From an uncultured Erysipelotrichaceae bacterium (GTDB taxonomy: Bacteria > Bacillota_I > Bacilli_A > Erysipelotrichales > Erysipelotrichaceae), in assembly GCA_937902945.1 (NCBI GenBank), contig CALEMD010000302.1, forward strand, positions 1-7,360: a DNA stretch of 7,360 bases, written 5' to 3'. The notes beneath the pieces are model-generated. The model searched no databases. It was given only the letters and a program-made list of their open reading frames with translations, and had not been told where the DNA came from. A program made the translations under genes and the position numbers. Shown piece after piece: positions 1-5,947 of this stretch. The stretch's first letter is position 1. Each line of letters begins with the position of its first letter.

Positions 1-41
1 CGGAACTGTGACTGGAGTTCAGACGTGTGCTCTTCCGATCT
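1..41 (+). other. Illumina TruSeq adapter remnant (not genomic)
   Basis: Bases 8-41 are identical, as far as I can recall it, to the 34-base Illumina TruSeq read-2 adapter/multiplexing primer, starting GTGACTGGAGTTC and ending GCTCTTCCGATCT. Bases 1-7 (CGGAACT) sit where the sample index lies in the library molecule and are the reverse complement of AGTTCCG, which agrees with TruSeq index 14 (AGTTCC followed by GT). The terminal T at 41 is the ligation overhang, so genomic sequence begins at about 42. The UPF0210 reading frame stays intact up to this junction, which shows that the adapter was joined to a real fragment end and carried into the assembly. Confidence 0.97.
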
Positions 42-964
42 GCCAAACATGCAGTGGTTCCCGGTATTCCGCATTCCTGCAATCCCATTTCTTCAAGTAT
101 ATATGCGACTGAATCTCCTACTGCCGGTGTCGGCGCAAGAGACAGATCCACAATTCCAAAAGGAACATTCAAACGGCGGCTGGCTTCATTGCCGACAAGC
201 TGTCCAACACGAGTAATCTTAAATGCCGTCTTCTTGATGACTTCGGCAATCTCGCTCATGCTTTTGTCAGGACCTGCTTTCTGCACTGCTACGCGAACGA
301 CACCCGGTCCGGATACTCCAACATGAATGACACAATCTGGTTCACTGACTCCGTGAAACGCACCTGCCATGAATGGATTGTCCTCAACTGCATTGCAGAA
401 GACCACCAGTTTGGAAGCACCAAAGCAATTCTGATCTTCTGTCTGAATAGCACACTGTTTGATAACGTGCCCCATCTCTCTTACTGCATCCATATTGATT
501 CCTGCGCGTGTACTGCCGATATTCACACTGCTGCATAAAATTTCTGTAGAAGACAATGCTTCTGGTATTGAATCAATCAAAGCTTTATCAGATGGCGTCA
601 TTCCATTTTCTACCAATGCAGAATAGCCCCCGATAAAGTTCACGCCTACAGCCTTTGCGGCTCTGTCCAGTGTCTTTGCATATTTCACGCAGTCACCTTT
701 GCTGGCATTATGCAGCAAAGCAATCGGAGTTACAGAAATTCTCTGATTGATAATAGGTATGCCATACTTTTCAGAAATATCCTTTGCCACAAAGACAAGG
801 TCTTTCGCTTTTTCAGTTATCTTCTTATAAATTTTTTCACACGAGATATCTATATCACTGTCTGCACAGTCTAAAAGTGAAATTCCCATGGTTATAGTTC
901 TTATATCAAGGCATTCCTCATCGATCATACGTATTGTTTCAAGGATATTATCTTCTCTATACAT
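42..964 (-). CDS. PFL family protein (UPF0210/DUF711), 3' end missing
   Basis: The frame opens with ATG at 964 and runs without a stop for about 307 codons into the adapter, so the C-terminal third is missing (family members are about 450 residues). The start is preceded by AGGAGAG six bases upstream, and this site overlaps the TAG stop of the ACT-domain gene. Family blocks are easy to read: TITMGISLLDC near residue 24, then INQRISVTPIALL, VNFIGGYSALVENG, CSSVNIGSTRAGINMDAV, VVFCNAVEDNPFMAGAFHGV, HVGVSGPGVVRVAV, TAFKITRVGQLVGNEASRR and FGIVDLSLAPTPAVGDSVA. The 'PFL' label comes from remote similarity to pyruvate formate-lyase-like folds; no reaction is established to my knowledge. No signal peptide or membrane segment is visible, so it should be cytoplasmic. 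An ACT-domain gene directly upstream is the usual partner, which suggests a small-molecule-sensing module. The family call is firm; the function is unknown. Confidence 0.95.
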
Positions 965-972
965 ATGCTCTC

Positions 973-1239
973 CTATATTGTATGCATCGCATTGAAGATG
1001 TCTTCATGCATGACATGCACTTTCAGCTCATGCTGCTGTGCCAATGTTTCAAGTTCTTTTGCAAATGCATTGAAAGTACTGTCATCTGGATACTGTACGA
1101 TCATAATCATCGTAAAGAAATCATCCATGACTTTCTGTGTCACATCAATAATATTCGCATTCCTTTCTGCACAAACTGATGCAACAAATGCTAGAATGCC
1201 AGGCTTGTCTTTCCCTACTGCCGAAATTACTGCACGCAT
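973..1239 (-). CDS. ACT domain-containing protein, UPF0237 family
   Basis: This 88-residue protein is a single ACT domain. The opening MRAVISAVGKDKPGILAFVA is the typical first strand plus the glycine-containing ligand loop and helix. It is followed by NANIIDVTQKVMDDFFTMIMIV and the family's closing HEDIFNAMHTI. ACT domains usually bind amino acids or other small ligands and dimerise; UPF0237 resembles the regulatory domains of GcvR-type proteins, but the ligand of this family is not known to me. The length is full for the family. GGGAG lies seven bases before the ATG and supports the start. Its stop codon TAG is part of the next gene's ribosome binding site, with only 8 bases between the two frames, so the two genes are probably translationally coupled. 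The same ACT-UPF0210 order is found in streptococci and many other Bacillota, which suggests the protein regulates or partners the downstream product. Confidence 0.95.
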   Translation of the reverse strand: MRAVISAVGKDKPGILAFVASVCAERNANIIDVTQKVMDDFFTMIMIVQYPDDSTFNAFAKELETLAQQHELKVHVMHEDIFNAMHTI

Positions 1240-1256
1240 GTTCTTCTCCCTTAAGC

Positions 1257-2495
1257 CTATCGGCTTTCTTTGCTCAAATCCTGCAACGACAGTCCACAGT
1301 AATACAGTTCCATCTGCAAGTCGCTCTTTGCATCCTTCAATGACTGAACAACTGTATCATCACATCCTGCACTTTTCTGATCATCAGAAAAACTATATGT
1401 ACAGGAATCATGAACACCCGTATCATTTTTCCAATTATATATATAAGCAATTGAATAATTGGAATAGGTAAACTGGCTGTTGCCGAAATCCACTTCATAC
1501 CCTTCAGATGTATTGAACGCAACAGAGTACATGTCTGTTCCTGTTTCAGTATAGTTGAGTCTGCTTACAAGTCTTTTTCTGAATGTATCTGTAATGGTGG
1601 CTTCTGCACTGTCATCATCACTGGTCAGAGTCTGGATAGCATCCGTATCAATGTCTGTATATTTGACATACGTTTCAAATTCATTCTTCTGTTCATCTGT
1701 TATTTCGATTTCTGTGGAATTGATGCGTATCACATTCATCTGTGTGCTTATATCAATCGTTACAGGCAGGCTGTCCTGCGTCAGTGATACGGTAAATGCA
1801 CTTGTTTCCCCAATACAATTGCCATCTGCATCAAAGCTGACAGTGACTGTGCCGGAAGATACTGCATAGTCTTCATATTGACTTAAGCCATAGATATCAT
1901 AGCGGCTGTTCAATATGGAAGCCGCTGAATCTGCTGATAGTACCGCAGTATAGACAGTTATGCTGTCTGTATCCTCTGCATCTATGGAATCTATCTGTTC
2001 TTTCTTCAAGTTTATGGGTGTTAATGGCACAAGCAGTGAAGACTGTACGTCTGATACTGTCATATCCTCATAATATGCGACACCGTTATATGTGTTATAC
2101 AGACGGCCCGATTCATAATATCCTTCCAATTCTGATGCAAGACCATTGGCATTGATGTTCTGTGTCGCATGAGCCATAGACTGTTCTTCATCCATTTCGA
2201 TGACACCATCCATGGTATATGCCTGACTCGTATCATCACTGAAATGCATTTCATAGTCTTCTTTTACACTGGCAGTCCAGCTGCTTCTTTCAGGCATGTT
2301 TGAAATCTGTGCTTGATAGCGTTCAAAAGGATCACTGGATGCGGATGCTTCAGAAGAAGATGATGCGGTACTTTCTATAACTGCAGAAGAAGATGATGAA
2401 GCACATCCGCACAGCAGTGCGGGTATAAGAAATGCAAGTATTCTATTTATCTGTCTCATGAAGACCATTATATCAGTCTTCATATACTTTTTCAT
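1257..2495 (-). CDS. lipoprotein of unknown function
   Basis: I do not recognise a named function. The N-terminus has basic residues, a hydrophobic run (ILAFLIPALL) and a lipobox-like L-C-G-C ending at Cys31, so signal peptidase II cleavage and lipid attachment at the outer face of the membrane are expected. A serine-rich linker (about residues 32-54) follows, then about 350 residues of acidic sequence rich in Ser, Thr, Asp and Tyr with alternating polar and hydrophobic residues, as in beta-rich lipoproteins with a LolA/LppX-like fold; that fold is a guess. The start at 2495 overlaps the upstream stop as ATGA and has no good Shine-Dalgarno sequence, so coupling to the phosphohydrolase gene is likely. 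Initiation at Met13 (2459) would give a shorter, more typical signal peptide and 400 residues, also without a clear ribosome binding site. The Cys at the -2 position of the lipobox is unusual. It sits third in the five-gene set. Confidence 0.85.
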   Translation of the reverse strand: MKKYMKTDIMVFMRQINRILAFLIPALLCGCASSSSSAVIESTASSSSEASASSDPFERYQAQISNMPERSSWTASVKEDYEMHFSDDTSQAYTMDGVIEMDEEQSMAHATQNINANGLASELEGYYESGRLYNTYNGVAYYEDMTVSDVQSSLLVPLTPINLKKEQIDSIDAEDTDSITVYTAVLSADSAASILNSRYDIYGLSQYEDYAVSSGTVTVSFDADGNCIGETSAFTVSLTQDSLPVTIDISTQMNVIRINSTEIEITDEQKNEFETYVKYTDIDTDAIQTLTSDDDSAEATITDTFRKRLVSRLNYTETGTDMYSVAFNTSEGYEVDFGNSQFTYSNYSIAYIYNWKNDTGVHDSCTYSFSDDQKSAGCDDTVVQSLKDAKSDLQMELYYCGLSLQDLSKESR

Positions 2496-3592
2496 TTATG
2501 CCAGACGATAACCGGTATTCTCAGTTCCGCTTCTGTTGCACCAGCATGGTTGCCTTTCAGCTGTGAGCCTTTGTGGCAATAGTCAATCTGTATGTCATTG
2601 ACAGCCAAGGCCAATCTATCGCCAATGAATTCCTCAAAGCGCGGATGGGCTTCATGAAGACCGAAAAGATCTGATTCTTTTACCTGCTGGTGTGTCCAAA
2701 GAACAAAGTCATTGCCCAGCACCCTCTTGAACTCTTCATCAAATATCTTCTCTTTTCCCTTTTTCAGATAAAACGCGATCGTTCTGCCTTCCAATGCCGG
2801 TGCTTTATCCAAGCATTCCATAAGCTTTTCATTATCGCTCAATTCATAGTGACGCACATCAATATGGCCGTGATCCGCAATAAAGATAACCGCTGTATCC
2901 TCTGGAAAACTCTTTAAAGCACTCTGTGTCTGTTTCTCAATTTCCCTAAGCAGTTCTTTTGTACTTGATACCGCTGTACCATTACGATGCATATGATCAT
3001 CCAGCATATCCCAATATGCATAAACAAAACGATTGTTTGGTTTTTCAAGACAGTCCTTAACCTTGTTCAGCAATTCCGGATAGCTGCTGCACGGATTGTG
3101 TATTGAGAACGAAGGCCAAACAGAATCTGCACATTCTTCTCTTTCATTCAATTCATCGTATATCATCTTAATCGGCAGTGCCTTCTTTACAAAGCCAGGA
3201 TATACAGCTCCTTCTTTGTATTGGCTCATATCCCGAAACAGAATGATCTGGTCATCCTTCTCCTTGAAGTATTGATTCCAGCCAAGCCAACCCGTTTCTT
3301 TTGGACTCTTCCCAGTCAGAAAAGCAGTTGTTGCGGCAGCGGTTGTAGGCGGATAAACCGTATCTGTATCTTTCAGTTTATGTGACATGAAAAAGGAATT
3401 CTTCTCCAGATGCATATCCATGATATTCTTTCCCATGCCATCAATCAGAATCACTGCGACAGATCGATAGGATCCTCTGTTCAGCCATTCTGATAGTTCT
3501 CTGTCTTCTTCGTATTCACTCTTCAATCCTGTAAAATGACGGATAGAAGCACTTATCTGAAGCATTCCATGGGAATAATCTGCAAGTCGCAT
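2492..3592 (-). CDS. alkaline phosphatase superfamily protein (nucleotide pyrophosphatase/phosphodiesterase type)
   Basis: A 366-residue enzyme of the alkaline phosphatase superfamily, closest in layout to type I phosphodiesterase/nucleotide pyrophosphatases. In order are IDGMG at 50-54 (metal ligand Asp51), PPTTAAATTAFLTGKSP at 81-97 carrying the presumed nucleophile (Thr83 or Thr84), a D-x3-H-x2-G motif (Asp198, His202, Gly205), ADHGH at 239-243 (Asp240, His241) and KGNHAG at 346-351 (His349). This full two-metal set implies an active phospho- or sulfo-ester hydrolase; the substrate cannot be read from sequence. No signal peptide or membrane segment is seen, so it is probably cytoplasmic. 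An in-frame ATG 36 bases upstream (3628) lies inside the antiporter gene. I prefer ATG 3592 because AGGAGG stands six bases before it. The gap to the antiporter is 10 bases, and the last 4 bases overlap the lipoprotein start. Confidence 0.9.
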   Translation of the reverse strand: MRLADYSHGMLQISASIRHFTGLKSEYEEDRELSEWLNRGSYRSVAVILIDGMGKNIMDMHLEKNSFFMSHKLKDTDTVYPPTTAAATTAFLTGKSPKETGWLGWNQYFKEKDDQIILFRDMSQYKEGAVYPGFVKKALPIKMIYDELNEREECADSVWPSFSIHNPCSSYPELLNKVKDCLEKPNNRFVYAYWDMLDDHMHRNGTAVSSTKELLREIEKQTQSALKSFPEDTAVIFIADHGHIDVRHYELSDNEKLMECLDKAPALEGRTIAFYLKKGKEKIFDEEFKRVLGNDFVLWTHQQVKESDLFGLHEAHPRFEEFIGDRLALAVNDIQIDYCHKGSQLKGNHAGATEAELRIPVIVWHK

Positions 3593-3598
3593 TGCATA

Positions 3599-3604
3599 CC
3601 TCCT
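3599..3604 (-). promoter_or_regulatory. ribosome binding site of the phosphohydrolase gene
   Basis: AGGAGG on the minus strand, six bases before ATG 3592. It decides this start over the upstream in-frame ATG at 3628. The antiporter's TAG stop (3603-3605) shares its first bases, so ribosomes ending on the antiporter finish on this site, which favours coupled translation. Confidence 0.85.
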
Positions 3605-5408
3605 ATTTGGTTCTGCCCGCAAAAGCAAAGATGCCTTTTACTCTGCTGAAAACAGAGATATTGTTTCTTCCTTTAATCAGTTCCAGTTCAGGCACTCTGC
3701 CAAACACCAATAGTATGACATACAGTACAATTGTTCCGCAAAGAATAGAAATCCATGCGCTCAATCCAAAGGTAGACGGAAGTATGCCGGCAGCTGCTGA
3801 TACAGCAGCTATGGTCATTGCGTACGGCTCCTGTGTCTTCACATGATCAAAGTTATCACAGCCGCTTCCCTGGGATGACAGTACAGTACAATCCGTAATC
3901 GGTGAGCAGTGATCTCCAAATATGCATCCTGAAAGTGCACACCCAATGCACAGCGGCAGAAACGAAGAATCAATCTGTACATTCATCTGCATTAACGAAA
4001 CAGCTATTGGAATTGCCATCGGCAATGCAATGAACATGCATCCAAAAGATCCAACCGCAAACGAAACCAGACAGCATGCCATGAATATGAATACCGGAAC
4101 CAGCCACCATACAACATTGGAAGTGATCAATCCTACTGCATATTCAACCGTGCCAAGAGTCTGGGCTGATGAAGATAAAGACCATGCCAGTGCTAGAATC
4201 AGACACGTAGGCAGCAATTGCATGCATCCATGAATAAAAGCATGGATTGCTTCTTTCATAGTAAAGGCATGTTCGTATATACCCATTATTACTGCTATCA
4301 CTGATGACAGCAAGGTTGCCTGCAGAACAATCGCAATAGTATCCGCCTGACCGAATGCTGTTGACAGTGTATGCATGCTGAAAGATGCATCTGCACTTAA
4401 TAAACCTTCTGATACTGCATTTGCACGGCCGGTAATATAGAAGAGTATCAAAGCATAAACAAACAGTACGCCTAAAGGAACAGCTGCCGTCTTGATTCCA
4501 GCCTGACGCCCGCTTCTATGCATCTTAGCGATGCCATCCTGTTCATTCAAGGCTATCTTCGAATCTCTGCGCAGAGGTTCTCCTCCTCGTGCACGTATCT
4601 CAGCCTGCAGCATCGGTCCAAATTCTCTGCCGGTTATGGATGTTTCAAATATGAATACCAAGCAAAGAATACAGTAGAAACAGTACGGAATAGAGGATAT
4701 AAACATGGTATATCCAGAAACCTGCATACCGGCATTCAAGAGTCCCTGTTCAATGACCGACACTTCTACCGCTACCCAGCTGGATATAATAGCAATTCCT
4801 GTTACCGGTGCAGCAGTGGAATCCACAATGAATGCCAGTTTCTCTCGGGATATTTTCAGTCTATCTGTTATATTCTTCATAACCGGACCAACAATCAGTG
4901 AATTGGCATAATCATCAAAGAACACAATGATGCCTAGACCCTCAGCTACCAGATTTGCTTTTTTCGGTGTATCGATTCTTTTCGTCATCATCTGCGCCAG
5001 CGATTCAAATCCACCGGAGAATCGAATCACTTCTACCATACCCCCGATAGCCATGCATAAAATTAAGACCAGCATATTATCAGGATCACTGACTGTCTTA
5101 ACAATTGCCATAATAGATTCAGGCACTACATACAGTATTGGCTGCTGGTTTAGAATCACGATCATCAAGCTTCCGCTCAGCAATCCTGCCGCAAGCGACA
5201 CTGCAACATTCTTGTATATGAAGGCTAGAAGTATTGCCAGAGCAGTCGGTATTAAGGAAGCCGCCTGCAATGCTTTTCCTACTTCTGCCGCATTGCTCAC
5301 ATCCGTCATACTGGCAATCGATGATGCCGCATATGCGCCAAAAACCGCTGCCAGAATGCACAGTGCTATGCTGATGAACAAACGTCTATTCATTGTTTTT
5401 TGGTGCAT
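3603..5408 (-). CDS. NhaC-family Na+/H+ antiporter-like transporter
   Basis: A 601-residue polytopic membrane protein with roughly 12 to 14 hydrophobic segments (the first at about residues 10-31, the last about 550-570). Signature stretches of the NhaC group are clear: FFDDYANSLIVGP at 163-175, DSTAAPV at 196-202, and a long conserved C-terminal block at 497-530 beginning FGDHCSPITDCT and ending KTQEPYA. These conserved Asp, Thr and Ser residues are where ion and substrate coupling is expected. Family members exchange Na+ for H+ or carry organic substrates (malate/lactate, lysine, methionine and tyrosine transporters occur among relatives), so the true substrate is open. A charged loop at about 260-305 is probably cytoplasmic. 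Neither ATG 5408 nor ATG 5393 (Met6) has a convincing Shine-Dalgarno site, unlike its neighbours; a stop codon lies 14 codons upstream of 5408 in frame. It is the first gene of the set and follows a long structured leader, a likely point of control. Confidence 0.92.
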   Translation of the reverse strand: MHQKTMNRRLFISIALCILAAVFGAYAASSIASMTDVSNAAEVGKALQAASLIPTALAILLAFIYKNVAVSLAAGLLSGSLMIVILNQQPILYVVPESIMAIVKTVSDPDNMLVLILCMAIGGMVEVIRFSGGFESLAQMMTKRIDTPKKANLVAEGLGIIVFFDDYANSLIVGPVMKNITDRLKISREKLAFIVDSTAAPVTGIAIISSWVAVEVSVIEQGLLNAGMQVSGYTMFISSIPYCFYCILCLVFIFETSITGREFGPMLQAEIRARGGEPLRRDSKIALNEQDGIAKMHRSGRQAGIKTAAVPLGVLFVYALILFYITGRANAVSEGLLSADASFSMHTLSTAFGQADTIAIVLQATLLSSVIAVIMGIYEHAFTMKEAIHAFIHGCMQLLPTCLILALAWSLSSSAQTLGTVEYAVGLITSNVVWWLVPVFIFMACCLVSFAVGSFGCMFIALPMAIPIAVSLMQMNVQIDSSFLPLCIGCALSGCIFGDHCSPITDCTVLSSQGSGCDNFDHVKTQEPYAMTIAAVSAAAGILPSTFGLSAWISILCGTIVLYVILLVFGRVPELELIKGRNNISVFSRVKGIFAFAGRTK

Positions 5409-5444
5409 GTACTTATTATGAACGGCAGTTATCTGCAGTTATTG

Positions 5445-5498
5445 GTTTCCTGAATAAACCGCAGGATTCATTCATGGAATCCTGCTTATATAGGAAAC
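5445..5498 (-). ncRNA. candidate cis-regulatory RNA fold, 3' block near the antiporter start
   Basis: A perfect 9-bp hairpin, GCAGGATTC (5461-5469) with GAATCCTGC (5477-5485) and a 7-base loop, is enclosed by a second 7-bp pairing of 5492-5498 with 5445-5451 (GTTTCCT with AGGAAAC). A competing small hairpin, GGTTT-ATTCAGG-AAACC, uses the same 3' arm, so two mutually exclusive shapes can be drawn. No run of U follows, so it does not look like an intrinsic terminator. It ends 36 bases before ATG 5408, close enough to affect translation. Whether it works with the block at 5519-5582 is inference. Confidence 0.4.
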
Positions 5499-5518
5499 AG
5501 ACACCCAGACAGGACAGC

Positions 5519-5582
5519 ATCTGATCAATAATACTTGTGCAGGCAAAACCTCCTGGAACCTTCATGGCACAAGTCATCAGAT
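5519..5582 (-). ncRNA. candidate cis-regulatory RNA fold, 5' block
   Basis: Two nested perfect stems flank an irregular centre. The outer stem pairs 5576-5582 with 5519-5525 (ATCTGAT with ATCAGAT in RNA sense). A 1-base/7-base internal loop separates it from the inner stem, 5567-5574 with 5533-5540 (ACTTGTGC with GCACAAGT). The 26-base centre, purine-rich with AAGGTTCCAGGAGG followed by TTTTGCCT, can make a short AGG/CCT helix. Stacked stems around an asymmetric internal loop and a purine-rich core look like a ligand-binding RNA or protein-binding leader upstream of a transporter gene. The AGGAGG inside is not followed at proper distance by an ATG. I could not assign it to a known family, and a chance fold is not excluded. 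Confidence 0.4.
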
Positions 5583-5622
5583 CTGTTCTTTTGTGTCTCT
5601 TTGCTTTATTTGGCATAGAAAC

Positions 5623-5651
5623 AATATAGCACACTGCTTTTCCTGTTTATA
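5623..5651 (-). promoter_or_regulatory. weak second promoter candidate before the antiporter
   Basis: On the minus strand, TGCTATATT (5623-5631) is an extended -10 element (TG-n-TATATT). At 17-base spacing the -35 position reads TATAAA (5646-5651), a poor match to TTGACA. If used, the transcript would begin near 5616 and consist mostly of the two foldable blocks. Low confidence because such AT-rich matches are common. Confidence 0.3.
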
Positions 5652-5686
5652 TATCTTTTTTCACAAATTTATATTGCAGCTTTTTT

Positions 5687-5737
5687 ACAAAACTTAAGTA
5701 GTACTTTGGATTTTCTAAAGTACTACTTTAGTTTTGT
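5687..5737. repeat. 51-base AT-rich inverted repeat
   Basis: Arms of 21 bases (5687-5707 and 5717-5737) are complementary at 20 of 21 positions around a 9-base loop, and pairing extends two more A-T pairs outward (5685-5686 with 5738-5739). The core reads AAGTAGTACTTT and AAAGTACTACTT, so each arm also contains a short self-complementary AGTACT. No clean T run follows on either strand, although both distal arms have TTTTGT, so a weak bidirectional terminator is possible. Other readings are a pair of regulator sites or a leftover of a small mobile palindrome. Confidence 0.75.
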
Positions 5738-5813
5738 AAGACTTTTATCTTAATTAAGCAGTTTCTGCATACAGACAAGTTTTCTTACTTCAGAAGTACT
5801 CATTCAGCTTTTC

Positions 5814-5842
5814 CATATATCACAATCGGATAGTGAGATCAA
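5814..5842 (-). promoter_or_regulatory. promoter candidate for the antiporter operon
   Basis: On the minus strand TTGATC (5837-5842) is followed after exactly 17 bases by TATATG (5814-5819), which is preceded by TGA to make an extended -10. Transcription would begin near 5807. It lies directly downstream of the rplQ terminator and upstream of the five-gene set, as expected for its promoter. The -35 is inside one arm of the 42-base inverted repeat, which could place it under operator control. Four of six bases match in each box. Confidence 0.5.
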
Positions 5843-5873
5843 AACAACATCCGGATGCTGTTTTGATCTCACT
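5832..5873. repeat. 42-base inverted repeat overlapping the promoter -35
   Basis: Perfect 15-base arms, AGTGAGATCAAAACA (5832-5846) and TGTTTTGATCTCACT (5859-5873), flank a 12-base centre that is itself nearly self-complementary (CATCCGGATG, with one A/C mismatch at the base). Neither side is followed by a T run, so it is unlikely to be a terminator. Its left arm contains the TTGATC -35 candidate. It may be a large operator or a cruciform-forming palindrome; a repetitive extragenic element is an alternative that one window cannot test. Confidence 0.8.
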
Positions 5874-5900
5874 TCTCATATTTGCATGAATACTCCCGGG

Positions 5901-5938
5901 AAATATAAAAGATGCCAGCTCATATGAGGAGGCATCTT
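5901..5938 (-). terminator. intrinsic terminator of the rpsK-rpoA-rplQ operon
   Basis: On the minus strand the stem AAGATGCC (5931-5938) pairs with GGCATCTT (5909-5916). A two-by-two mismatch and a CTC/GAG helix with an ATAT loop cap it, and the stem runs into TTTTATATTT (5901-5910). The stem begins 9 bases after the rplQ stop. This is the standard layout of a rho-independent terminator. Confidence 0.9.
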
Positions 5939-5947
5939 CAATAGGTT

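Larger units (their letters stand above)
5409..5807 (-). promoter_or_regulatory. long structured 5' leader of the antiporter operon (predicted)
   Basis: About 400 bases lie between the best promoter candidate (start near 5807) and the antiporter ATG, with no convincing gene. The stretch holds a small palindrome TACTTC-A-GAAGTA (5786-5798), the 51-base inverted repeat at 5687-5737, a second possible promoter near 5623-5651, and two foldable blocks listed separately (5519-5582 and 5445-5498). The density of complementary arms in the expected transcript, and the lack of a normal ribosome binding site at its end, suggest control at the RNA level. I looked for T-box, SAM-I, lysine, TPP, fluoride, ZTP and cyclic-di-GMP consensus cores by eye and saw none. 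That it is a leader is inferred. Confidence 0.5.

Noticed and set aside
27..538. Plus-strand open frames at 25-216, 27-326 and 323-538
   Set aside because: They lie antisense to the clearly conserved UPF0210 frame. The first begin inside the sequencing adapter, and none shows a recognisable domain or ribosome binding site.
934..1471. Plus-strand open frames of 81 and 168 codons
   Set aside because: They are the reverse complement of the ACT-domain gene and the lipoprotein 3' end; composition is low in charge and patternless, as expected for shadow frames.
4927..5421. Plus-strand 164-codon frame opposite the antiporter
   Set aside because: Antisense shadow of hydrophobic coding sequence; the antiporter frame carries the NhaC motifs.
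5409..5640. Known riboswitch or T-box upstream of the antiporter
   Set aside because: The T-box GGGTGG-ACC core and the lysine, SAM-I, TPP, fluoride and cyclic-di-GMP consensus cores were not seen by eye; naming a class would be a guess.
5687..5737. Strong intrinsic terminator at the AT-rich palindrome
   Set aside because: The stem is nearly all A-T pairs and is not followed by a clean T run on either strand; the rplQ operon already has a good terminator at 5901-5938.
5793..5819. Possible 8-codon leader peptide MEKLNEYF on the minus strand
   Set aside because: Its ATG overlaps the -10 of the promoter candidate, so it would not be transcribed from it, and no ribosome binding site precedes it.
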